Assembly (NCBI GenBank): GCA_963975575.1
Contig: CAXBHL010000002.1
Span: 310,001 to 374,000 of the forward strand
From: UBA6054 sp963975575
Lineage (GTDB): Bacteria; Planctomycetota; Phycisphaerae; Phycisphaerales; UBA1924
DNA length: 64,000 nt
Reading direction: 5' to 3'
Under the pieces are notes generated by a model. That model was not told the DNA's origin. It saw only the letters and a program-made list of their open reading frames with translations, and did not search any database. This document shows, piece after piece, positions 44,970 through 52,258 of the stretch. How positions within the stretch are numbered: position 1 is the stretch's first letter; each line of letters opens with the position of its first letter. The translations under genes were made by a program, and so were the position numbers.

Positions 44970-46397
44970 CTACTTGTGCGCGAGTTTCGGGTTGGTCACC
45001 CGTGCGTAGTCGAACAACCCCGCCTCGTCGAAGAGCACGCGGTCCGCGTACCCGTCGAACCAGACCGCCTTCGGGTTGCGACCGACGATGCACACCTTGC
45101 CGCGATCGCTCGCGCCGCCCGCGTTGCGCAGGATCTTGAAGATCACCACGCCGTTCTCGCTGCCCGCCAGCCCCGGGATCGGCTCGTTCGTCACCGCGGC
45201 CACCTCGGTCTTGCCCTTGTAGTGCGTGATCGAGAGCCGCGCGTGGGTCTCCACGCCCGAGAGCCCCTTCTGGGACTCGTTGAGGATGTTCCAGGCCGTT
45301 TCGATCGGGATGTTGAACGCTTTGTACGCGACGATGTCACGCCCGCAGAAGAAGTAGTGGTTCTCCGCGCCCACCCGCTTCATCTCCCGCTGCATGATGC
45401 GCAACGCGTCCGGGTCATTATTGATGTCCCGGATGATCGGCGTCTGGTTCTCCACGGTGATCCAGCCGCGGGCGAGCAGCCCCCGCATCGCCGCCTCGGT
45501 CTCCGGAACCCAACTGAGGATCCCCATCTCGTCCTGCTCGTACTGCCCGTCGTCGTTCTTGACGAGAAACTCGTCGGGATGCTCGAAGTGCACCATCATG
45601 TGCAACCCCACCCGCGGGTACGCGGCGTGGAACTCATCGAGCATCGCGAAGAAGTTGTCGTCGAACCGCTGCGGGAAGAACGCCATCTCCTTCGTGCCGA
45701 TCCGGATCGACTCGATGCCGACCTCGGCCAGCGCCGCCAGCCACGCGGCGATCTTCGAGTTGTTCAGCACCATCGGGTCCCCGCCCGAGAGCAGGATCTC
45801 CCGCAGCTTCTCGCGCCCGGACTCGGGGTGCCGCCCGCCGTTGGCCGCCACTTCCTCGTTGAACGAGCGGACGTACGCGACGATCTCGGGGATCTTCGCC
45901 AGGCCCTTCTTCGCCACCGTCCCGTCCTGCCGCGCGATCTCCTTCCGCGCGATCAGCTCCTCGCGATAGCAGAACCGGCAGTGGGCCGAGCACGTGGACA
46001 CCACGTACATCAGCCCCATCTCGTACTTGTGCAGCAGCCCCTCGACCGGGCTGTAATCCATCTGGTTCCCCGGATCCTCCGACCCCGCCAGATCGACGGT
46101 CTCGTCCGGGCTGGCCTTGACCAGCCGCTGGATCGCCGGGCTCCGCTTGGCCAGCTCATAGAAGTGCCGCGTGATCTTCACCGGCATCCGCTTCTCGACA
46201 TCGCGCTCGGTGCCCTTGAGCACCCGCAGCTGCACGATCTCGTCCGAGCTGTAAAACCCCATCATGTCCTCGGGCGCCTTCTCGTCCAGGAACGGAGCCA
46301 GCCCGTTGATGATCTCCCGCTTGTACTGCGTGTCGATCACACGATCGAGGAATGCCTGTTCCTTCTCGGTCCGGGTGTATTCCGTCGTCTGCGGCAT
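44970..46397 (-). CDS. KamA-family radical SAM PLP aminomutase, probably not lysine-specific
   Basis: The ATG at 46397 has ggag 8 nt upstream and is preferred to a 32-residue extension. The 475-residue protein has the radical SAM cysteines C136, C140 and C143 (CSAHCRFC), LLSGGDPMVL, and a candidate PLP Lys396 in HYKGKTEV, matching GGGGKTPV of lysine 2,3-aminomutase. Counting back from these conserved points, the two Asp residues that bind the lysine side chain (Asp293 and Asp330 of the clostridial enzyme) fall on G352 and S389, and Arg353 is adjacent. An acidic substrate such as glutamate or 2-aminoadipate is therefore more likely. It heads the operon. Confidence 0.88.
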   Translation of the reverse strand: MPQTTEYTRTEKEQAFLDRVIDTQYKREIINGLAPFLDEKAPEDMMGFYSSDEIVQLRVLKGTERDVEKRMPVKITRHFYELAKRSPAIQRLVKASPDETVDLAGSEDPGNQMDYSPVEGLLHKYEMGLMYVVSTCSAHCRFCYREELIARKEIARQDGTVAKKGLAKIPEIVAYVRSFNEEVAANGGRHPESGREKLREILLSGGDPMVLNNSKIAAWLAALAEVGIESIRIGTKEMAFFPQRFDDNFFAMLDEFHAAYPRVGLHMMVHFEHPDEFLVKNDDGQYEQDEMGILSWVPETEAAMRGLLARGWITVENQTPIIRDINNDPDALRIMQREMKRVGAENHYFFCGRDIVAYKAFNIPIETAWNILNESQKGLSGVETHARLSITHYKGKTEVAAVTNEPIPGLAGSENGVVIFKILRNAGGASDRGKVCIVGRNPKAVWFDGYADRVLFDEAGLFDYARVTNPKLAHK

Positions 46398-47084
46398 GTT
46401 CAAAGCTCCGTGCTGAGGCAAGGTCGGTGGGATCGGTGTAGCAATCGGGGGCGGTCTGGGCTCCTGCAAGCGGAAAAACACCGGACGATCCACATTCTAT
46501 GACAACCGCCATCGGACCGCCAGAAATGTTTCTCAAGGCCCAGCCACGCAACCCCCCGCAATCCGCCCGCGACGCACACCGGAAAGCCTTTCGCGGCTAT
46601 GTCCACGCCACCCCTCGCCCGATCCGGCTCCTCGGTATCGGACCTGAGTCTCCAAAGCCCCTGGCGCCAAACCGTTCGGATCCCCGTGCGGAGCGTCGGA
46701 CGTAGGCACAGCGCACCGCGTGAATTCCCGCCGACTTTGGACGGGGACAAACCCGGGCGAAACCGTGCCAATGAACCCGGATCAGCCCCCGCTACGCCCC
46801 AAAATGACCGAAACGGCCTCCCCGCAGGAACACCGTTTCACACGGATCACAAAACAACGGAGGGGGGGACTGATTAGCGCAGGCATGGCGGATGAGCCCG
46901 AATCGCGGCATTTGCCATAAAGCGAGCTGTATTAAAGTGTTAGCCGCATGCCGCCCTTCCGGCTCAAGCACGCGTTCTGCCGGCTTTGAACCTCGGAACT
47001 AGGGCACTCCTAAAACAGTAGCTGCAGTCGCGAGCATCTGTGACGGCCGTCGCACCTGCAGCGGCTGAGGACGGTGACTTGACG
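46398..47084. other. 687-bp intergenic region spanning the island's left edge
   Basis: No supported gene lies here; short frames on both strands lack ribosome sites and family features. A TAGAAT -10-like element on the minus strand (plus 46494-46499) may serve the KamA operon. Base composition changes from high to visibly lower G+C from about 46850 on. A GGAACTAGGGCA at 46995-47006 recurs in near-identical form at 51236-51247. Confidence 0.6.
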
Positions 47085-49265
47085 TCATTCCGATTGACGA
47101 TCGCCGTCAACTTGACCCCTGCGCCCCTCAGAATTCCACTTCTCTGGCTGACATGTCGGGCACGGCTTCCGGCCACTCCCTTTCGGCGCTTGGAGCACAT
47201 ACTCGACGTCCTCGAACTCAATATCTGGGCACGACGGACGGTGGTAGAGATCCGAAACCTTCGAGATCGCGAAACCGCCATCTGAGTTCTCGATCGACAG
47301 CTTCAGCGCGGCTGCCGCGTCCGCGATTCCGAGTATCGGTTTCACCTTCATCCGGGCGAGCACCACGATGTCACTCGACTTGGGAAGTTCGGTCGAGGCA
47401 TCACGGAGTGCACTCTGTGCAGCTTCTCGCTTTGTCTTGGCATCCTCATTCTCTGGCTCTTCATCGATCACGATGCTCGCCCGAGTCGGATCCGCTGTAG
47501 TCCGACCTGCCAACGCGTTCGCTGTATCGATCAGCAGGATTGCCTTGGGATCTGTGTAGGGGTATCTGAGCACGTGGAGCCCTTCCCAATCACCAACGCT
47601 CGCCGATCCGTACTTACGCCGTCCTTCGATCTGCCAGAGAGGCTTTCGGAACAGTGCGCCGGCGAACCGTTCCTCCCGAGGAAGTACCAGCAAGTCAGGA
47701 GTGTGGCCATCATCCGTCATTGCACGAACCGCTCGTCGGATGACTTCGGGGAGCTTCGCGAGGTACTGGACACTCTCGCCTGCGGCAGCGACTTCCTCCA
47801 ATTTGCCAAAGAGGTTTACGCATTCTCGCATACCCGCGGCCTCGCCCAAGTGACTGCCGAACCCCGACCCCCAGTTATTGTCGTCGAGGAGGTATTCACG
47901 AGGCACCCAAATGCCCGATTCGGCTACTCGCGGTACTTCCGCATGCTCCGGCAACAAGGGAAGGCTAACCCTCAGCACATCGATCCATGGCCGGTGCTGC
48001 GCCCATGAATCCAAGGCCTGTTGCTCGAAAGACTGAATCCGCTTCTCGGATAGTGGCGTATCGAGAACATACCGGAGATAAGTCGCATTGCCACCACGGG
48101 CGCGCTTCGAAATCAACGCGAGCACCGCCTCTATACGCTTCGGCCGCTCGCTCTCTGGCAGCGACAGAACACTATCCGCCGATAGCTTCTCAAGTGCGTC
48201 TCGCTCGGCGTTGACATCCCATACATAACGATTTGCAGATCCGCCGCACAGTTCGTCGACATCTTGCCATGAATGTTCGAACGTGAGCAGAAGAGACGCC
48301 CGAAGGCCTCGCTTAGACCAGTCACCCCCCCCCCATCGTGTTGTCACAATGCCGGGGCGAATTTCGCGATCCCAATCGCTCGCATCCCAGTTCGAAACGC
48401 CGAGCTGCGCGCCGATGCGGCTATCCCGGACATCGTCGTCATGAAGGAGTTCCCACTCTGCGATCAACATCTCCCGTGAAGGGAGAGCACCTATTGAATC
48501 TCTGAGAGCCTTCAGGGCCGCAGGGTGGTACTTTGAGTCTGTGCGCTGCACGACTTCAAGGGCCCAGCCGATCACCAAAACAAACACGTAGTCCAGCACG
48601 ACATTACCGGTCAGCGAGAGTTTGCTGCGCGGTCCAATTGAGTCGCTTCGTCCACGATTCTCGCGCACCTTGAGAAGTCTCTCTACGAAATAGCCCGCGT
48701 CGCGTGGTCGACGCAGTCGAACTGACGCATTCAACAGCGCCAAGGCAAATCTGAAGGCAGACAACAAGGTGTCGCTCGGCACCGTGCCCAGCTTGGCTTC
48801 CGGGAACGTGGCGTGTGACAGCAGTGTGTCGAGAATCGTGTCGAGCCGTGTCCCCACTGCATCTAGTGCAGACTCATTATCGCGGCACCGGTAGTACAGA
48901 TAGACAAGAGAATCGAGATACTCTTGGGCGAGTGCTGACTGCTCTCGGTGAATGCATCTAAACGCGAAACGGGCAACCGCATCAGTCACAACGCGCTGCG
49001 TAGTCGTATCATTCGACAGAACAGCCTGCTCTGCGATATCGCGCATATCAACGTCGAGCGGGCCGTTGAATCGCTCGAACAGCGCGAAGAGCCTCGATCT
49101 CTCGGGCCGGTCTGCCTTAGGGGGCGCAACATCAAGCCAAGCGTCGAGTAACTCTGACAGTGCGTCCAGCTTGGTAGCTAGCTCAACATGCCGCCCGTCG
49201 CGGGCCAGTACCTGCAGCGATGCAGAGAACTTGGAAAAAAACTCCCTTAGGTCCTTTGTATTCAT
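47085..49265 (-). CDS. Large uncharacterised soluble protein with C-terminal zinc-ribbon-like motif
   Basis: The 726-residue protein is not recognised. It starts with ggagg 5 nt before the ATG and overlaps the previous gene in ATGA. Most of it (about residues 1-660) looks alpha-helical and soluble, without visible nucleotide-binding motifs. The last 50 residues hold YHRPSC and, 22 residues later, RKPCPTC, an arrangement like the His/Cys metal-binding tails of Ada-type and nuclease-associated modules. It is the last gene of the vapD-led operon. It could be an effector, a sensor or a scaffold; nothing in the sequence decides. Confidence 0.75.
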   Translation of the reverse strand: MNTKDLREFFSKFSASLQVLARDGRHVELATKLDALSELLDAWLDVAPPKADRPERSRLFALFERFNGPLDVDMRDIAEQAVLSNDTTTQRVVTDAVARFAFRCIHREQSALAQEYLDSLVYLYYRCRDNESALDAVGTRLDTILDTLLSHATFPEAKLGTVPSDTLLSAFRFALALLNASVRLRRPRDAGYFVERLLKVRENRGRSDSIGPRSKLSLTGNVVLDYVFVLVIGWALEVVQRTDSKYHPAALKALRDSIGALPSREMLIAEWELLHDDDVRDSRIGAQLGVSNWDASDWDREIRPGIVTTRWGGGDWSKRGLRASLLLTFEHSWQDVDELCGGSANRYVWDVNAERDALEKLSADSVLSLPESERPKRIEAVLALISKRARGGNATYLRYVLDTPLSEKRIQSFEQQALDSWAQHRPWIDVLRVSLPLLPEHAEVPRVAESGIWVPREYLLDDNNWGSGFGSHLGEAAGMRECVNLFGKLEEVAAAGESVQYLAKLPEVIRRAVRAMTDDGHTPDLLVLPREERFAGALFRKPLWQIEGRRKYGSASVGDWEGLHVLRYPYTDPKAILLIDTANALAGRTTADPTRASIVIDEEPENEDAKTKREAAQSALRDASTELPKSSDIVVLARMKVKPILGIADAAAALKLSIENSDGGFAISKVSDLYHRPSCPDIEFEDVEYVLQAPKGSGRKPCPTCQPEKWNSEGRRGQVDGDRQSE

Positions 49266-50467
49266 CGTGACCTCCGGGCACCGAGTATCACGACTCTCCG
49301 CAAAGAACGCGCCAAGCGACTACAGCACTTGGCAGCACCGTCTTTGTCTTGAATCTCCTTCTCGAACTTGATGACGCCGCCATGCAATGCGGACCACTCC
49401 TGCCCTGGCAATGCAGCGATCTCGACTGATGTCCCAGGTATCGACTTGGAGAGCGTGGCGAAATGTTGCAACGCAACACAATCTACATCCACGAATGTGC
49501 CCTTTTTGCCGGTATCGAGTGGAGTGGGTGCGATCTTTGACGCATTCAGGCCGGTATGGGCGAACGGGTTGTACTTCAGGCCAGCGGCCTGCAACTCTGC
49601 GGCAAACAGATTCGCACCACCGATCAGCTTCGCGTCTTCGATCGCCGCCGTCGCCATGGCGGCTCGTAGTACGGGCTTGATGGCCTGTACATCTGTATTG
49701 CCGGCGTCGGCCATGATACTCGCCAGCATCCAAAGGCTTAGCGCAGTCATCGCTGGGAGCAGGATCAGGTTCATGGCCAGCATCGGTGCGAAAAGCTGTG
49801 TGCTCCACGAGATGGGGTCACCGATGCTCGAAAGGAATGGCCCTAGAAGGGCAACGGCAAGATTGGCAATGGCAACTCCAGCCGATAGGGCGAGAATCTC
49901 GAATGCGTGATACTTCCTGGCCCACATCGTTGTGAGCGGAAGCATCGATGAATCCTGTTGTGAACGGATCTGGGCAACAAAAACGAGTACTGCCTGCAGG
50001 AATCCGAAGATCGCACCGGCATATCCCGCGATACCAACGAGATCCGGCGAAGCCCACTTGAATGTTGCTTCGGTAGGTGGTGAGAAAACATCAAAAACAA
50101 CACCGATCGCGAGCGCCACCAGTACAATGTCAACAGCGATCAGCAAGGAAGTCAACGCGGCCTCCGAAGGCGAGTGCCGCCGCCAAATCCAGTACTGGAT
50201 CTGCTCTCGCAAACCGCCTGGCACGGTGTGCTTCGGCAGAGAGACGCGGTTGCTCAGGAAGCGGGGCGGAAGGAACAGGATCCGGGAGAGAAACCGATCG
50301 AAGCGACGACAGCCGGGGATGCGGACCACAACAGTCAGCGCGCGTCGGAGGGCGAAGACTGACTGCAATTCGCTGCTGGTCGGGAACGGCGGTCCGACGA
50401 ACCGCGGCCAGACGCTGCGTGCTCGCTTGAGCCATCGAACTCGGAGCCGTTGCAGGGGTCGCTTCAA
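49262..50467 (-). CDS. Uncharacterised four-pass membrane protein
   Basis: The TTG start at 50467 is supported by ggagg 7 nt upstream and by a TTGA overlap with the 54-residue gene. The 401-residue product has a basic N-terminal region of about 100 residues, four membrane segments between about residues 103 and 255 (for example TSLLIAVDIVLVALAIGVVF and LFAPMLAMNLILLPAMTALS) and a cytoplasmic-looking C-terminal domain of about 140 residues. I recognise no family. Its coupling on both sides suggests a membrane partner for the 726-residue protein. Confidence 0.75.
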   Translation of the reverse strand: MKRPLQRLRVRWLKRARSVWPRFVGPPFPTSSELQSVFALRRALTVVVRIPGCRRFDRFLSRILFLPPRFLSNRVSLPKHTVPGGLREQIQYWIWRRHSPSEAALTSLLIAVDIVLVALAIGVVFDVFSPPTEATFKWASPDLVGIAGYAGAIFGFLQAVLVFVAQIRSQQDSSMLPLTTMWARKYHAFEILALSAGVAIANLAVALLGPFLSSIGDPISWSTQLFAPMLAMNLILLPAMTALSLWMLASIMADAGNTDVQAIKPVLRAAMATAAIEDAKLIGGANLFAAELQAAGLKYNPFAHTGLNASKIAPTPLDTGKKGTFVDVDCVALQHFATLSKSIPGTSVEIAALPGQEWSALHGGVIKFEKEIQDKDGAAKCCSRLARSLRRVVILGARRSR

Positions 50468-50628
50468 TCCGGATCCTCCGTGATCCCAAATCGCTGCTTC
50501 AGCCTCTCAACCGTGTGCTCCCACTTCTTCGCCCGCGGCCGCGACGTCGAGTGCTGAATGCCAAACAGCCCTTTCTCCTTGATCGCGCTGTTGTGGGGGC
50601 CACCCCTGCGGAAGAGTTCGTCGATCAT
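50464..50628 (-). CDS. Small 54-residue basic protein in the island operon
   Basis: The ATG at 50628 has gagg 5 nt upstream, 33 bp after the vapD-like stop. The product is basic and probably helical (PRAKKWEHTVERLKQRFGIT near the C-terminus). Its stop overlaps the TTG start of the membrane gene. Frame, ribosome site and tight coupling support a real gene too short for most gene callers. An antitoxin-like or regulatory role for VapD is possible from position only. Confidence 0.6.
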   Translation of the reverse strand: MIDELFRRGGPHNSAIKEKGLFGIQHSTSRPRAKKWEHTVERLKQRFGITEDPD

Positions 50629-50661
50629 GCTTGCCTCGTGAAACGTTCGCTGACTAGCTCG

Positions 50662-50994
50662 CTAGGTGCCCATAGGGGCAGCCACCGCGAGTTGCGTTAG
50701 TAATCCTGTCACATCACTCCATGCCTGCACTTCAAACAGGTGAACACGCCTTGCGTACTTCAAGAAGTGTGGCGCTTGCGCAGCAAGAGTTGTTTGCAGC
50801 TTCACGATCGCCGCGAGCTGATCGATGTTCTCCTCGGTCATGTAGATGGAGCCCTGCGTGTGCTTTGTGAACCCGCACGCTGCAAGTGCCTGCGGTATCT
50901 CAGTCTGATACACAGTGGTGATCTGTGACGGGTTGAGCCCATCGGCCTCCATGTCTTTTTTGGCGAGATCGAAGGCAAGCGCGTAGCGGTTCAT
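50662..50994 (-). CDS. vapD: VapD-family endoribonuclease (virulence-associated protein D-like)
   Basis: I prefer the ATG at 50994 (110 residues) over the GTG at 51117, because aggag lies upstream, the product then begins as VapD proteins do, and a TATAAT box lies between the two starts. Matching features are MNRYALAFDL with the catalytic Asp9, KHTQGSIYM, and RRVHLFEVQAWSDVTGLL near the C-terminus, all in the order seen in Helicobacter and Haemophilus VapD. These proteins have a ferredoxin-like fold related to Cas2 and cut mRNA as toxins. Here it is the first gene of a four-gene run, which is unusual for vapD. Confidence 0.85.
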   Translation of the reverse strand: MNRYALAFDLAKKDMEADGLNPSQITTVYQTEIPQALAACGFTKHTQGSIYMTEENIDQLAAIVKLQTTLAAQAPHFLKYARRVHLFEVQAWSDVTGLLTQLAVAAPMGT

Positions 50995-51033
50995 TGTGAC
51001 TCGTGCTCCTGTCAATTGAGGCTGATCTTCTGT

Positions 51034-51039
51034 ATTATA
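51034..51039 (-). promoter_or_regulatory. -10 element upstream of the vapD-like gene
   Basis: A perfect TATAAT reads on the minus strand 39 nt before the ATG at 50994. No good -35 lies at 16-18 bp; GGATTA is the best match. It gives a leader of about 33 nt and supports the shorter vapD start. Confidence 0.5.
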
Positions 51040-51119
51040 GGTGGTGGTCTTCGGGATAATCCGCTCGACCTCATCGAGCGTGGTGCCGGTTCCGTTCAGG
51101 AGGAGTCGTTGCTTCACAC

Positions 51120-51254
51120 ATGAGCATCCCTGCCCCTCATCGGGAATTGAGCTCCACGGTGAGTTCTGACACCGTTATGCGGATTCGTCATGCAATTGAC
51201 GGTAACGACACGGAAGCCAAGGCAACCGCTCTGCGGAAACTAGGGCAGAAATAG
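51120..51254 (+). CDS. Possible 44-residue ORF at the island's right edge
   Basis: An open frame from ATG at 51120 to TAG at 51252-51254 encodes a basic C-terminus (TEAKATALRKLGQK). The ggaggag at 51098-51105 is too far for ideal initiation. It may be a small gene or the 3' remnant of a larger lost gene such as a recombinase; I cannot assign it. The rest of 50995-51335 holds only the vapD promoter region and the tRNA terminator. Confidence 0.3.
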   Translation: MSIPAPHRELSSTVSSDTVMRIRHAIDGNDTEAKATALRKLGQK

Positions 51255-51265
51255 GGCAGTGGGGC

Positions 51266-51325
51266 CCAAAGAGAAACCCCGTTGCTCGTAAACCACTGTA
51301 AACACAGTGCTCCGAGCAACGGGGT
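51266..51325 (-). terminator. Terminator downstream of tRNA-Ser(CGA)
   Basis: ACCCCGTTGCTCG (51276-51288) and CGAGCAACGGGGT (51313-51325) form a perfect 13-bp stem. The loop contains a second palindrome, CACTGT/ACAGTG. On the minus strand TTTCTCTTT follows. The long nested hairpin is larger than a usual tRNA terminator and could also be an integration-related structure. Confidence 0.65.
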
Positions 51326-51335
51326 CTCAATGAAG

Positions 51336-51423
51336 CGGAGAGGGGGGGATTCGAACCCCCGTCGACGGAAACCGCCGAACCGGATTTCGAATCCGGCGCA
51401 TTCAACCGCTCTGCCACCTCTCC
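51336..51423 (-). tRNA. tRNA-Ser(CGA)
   Basis: The 88-nt gene folds as a class II tRNA: acceptor GGAGAGG with CCTCTCC and discriminator G, a long variable arm, anticodon stem CCGGA/TCCGG and loop TTCGAAA with anticodon CGA, which reads UCG codons. The T-arm holds GGTTCGAATCC. CCA is not encoded. Its 3' end faces the lower-G+C island. Confidence 0.95.
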
Positions 51424-51478
51424 AAACGCCCGGCAGGCCGCGCGTCGGAGCCCACGATAGGCCCGATCCCGCCCGCTG

Positions 51479-52258
51479 TCAGCATCCCTCCCGCCCCCGC
51501 CGGGCCGCCTCCGCCGCCGCCAGAACGGGGTACGCAGGCGTGGCCGACCGGTCGATCAGCCGCACCCAGACCCAGTCCAGCCCCCGCACCCCAACCGCAT
51601 ACCGCAGGGCCACCCACGTCATCGCCCACCCGACCGTCCACCCCACCAGCACGTCCGATGGGTAATGCGCCCCGACCACCACCCGCCCGAGCCCCACGAT
51701 CCCGGCCAGCACCACCACCAGCCAGCGCAATCGCGGGTAGTGCCACGCCAGGAACACGCTCATGATCGCCGCGTACGCCGAGTGGTTCGACGGCATCGAC
51801 CACAGCCTGCTCGTCAGGTCCCCGCCCAACTGCCACGAATAGACCGCCGCGCCGTTCTCCAGAGCCCACCCCCGCAGCGGGCCCAGAAACCCGTACGGGG
51901 CCTCCAGCACCGGTCGCGGGCGCGCCGCGAGTACCTTGATTCCGATCGTCACCATGCCCGTCAGCCCGATGGCGGCCAGATAGTCCAGCATCCACCGCCG
52001 CCGCCCCGGATCCATCAGCCAGATCACCGCTGCCACCAGCAGGATCGTCCCCCCCTGCCCGTACTGCTGGGCCGTCTCGAACTCCCGCCGGAAGTCGCCC
52101 CGCAGCGCCAGATCGCCCTGGACCCACCGGCTGATCGCCCCGTCGAACGGCAGCACGCTCGCCGCCGCGATCAACAGCACCACCCACCAGCGCCACGGGC
52201 AGCGGCGCACCGGGCGAATACAGTCCGTCTCGTCTGGCCGCGGAGAGGAATCGGACAT
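51479..52258 (-). CDS. PAP2-family lipid phosphatase
   Basis: I placed the start at the ATG at 52258 (259 residues); the longer frame runs through the divergent gene. It is a membrane protein of about six segments with the three phosphatase motifs: KVLAARPRP (KxxxxxxRP), PSNH (usually PSGH) and GRVVVGAHYPSD (SRxxxxxHxxxD with Gly for Ser). It should dephosphorylate lipid pyrophosphates or phosphatidate, for example undecaprenyl pyrophosphate. Its ATG overlaps that of the divergent GT39 gene in CATG, so one of the two starts may be wrong. Confidence 0.87.
   Translation of the reverse strand: MSDSSPRPDETDCIRPVRRCPWRWWVVLLIAAASVLPFDGAISRWVQGDLALRGDFRREFETAQQYGQGGTILLVAAVIWLMDPGRRRWMLDYLAAIGLTGMVTIGIKVLAARPRPVLEAPYGFLGPLRGWALENGAAVYSWQLGGDLTSRLWSMPSNHSAYAAIMSVFLAWHYPRLRWLVVVLAGIVGLGRVVVGAHYPSDVLVGWTVGWAMTWVALRYAVGVRGLDWVWVRLIDRSATPAYPVLAAAEAARRGREGC

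Larger units (their letters stand above)
46921..51335. mobile_element. Putative genomic island adjoining tRNA-Ser(CGA)
   Basis: The segment has visibly lower G+C and different codon use from both sides. It holds four genes on one strand (vapD-like, 54-residue, 401-residue and 726-residue) that I cannot place in core metabolism. It ends at the 3' end of tRNA-Ser(CGA), a common integration target. No integrase, transposase or clear terminal repeat is seen; the 12-bp near-repeats at 46995 and 51236 (11 of 12) are weak candidates. The left limit is approximate. Confidence 0.5.

Noticed and set aside
46859..46869. CGG-AGGGGGGGA similarity to the tRNA-Ser 3' end as an attachment site
   Set aside because: The match depends mainly on a G-run and needs a two-base gap; too short and simple to count as an att repeat.
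46499..46920. Three overlapping short plus-strand frames between the KamA operon and the island
   Set aside because: No ribosome sites, no shared frame and no recognisable features; best left as intergenic.
51175..51417. 80-residue minus-strand frame
   Set aside because: It reads through tRNA-Ser(CGA) and its terminator and is not a protein gene.
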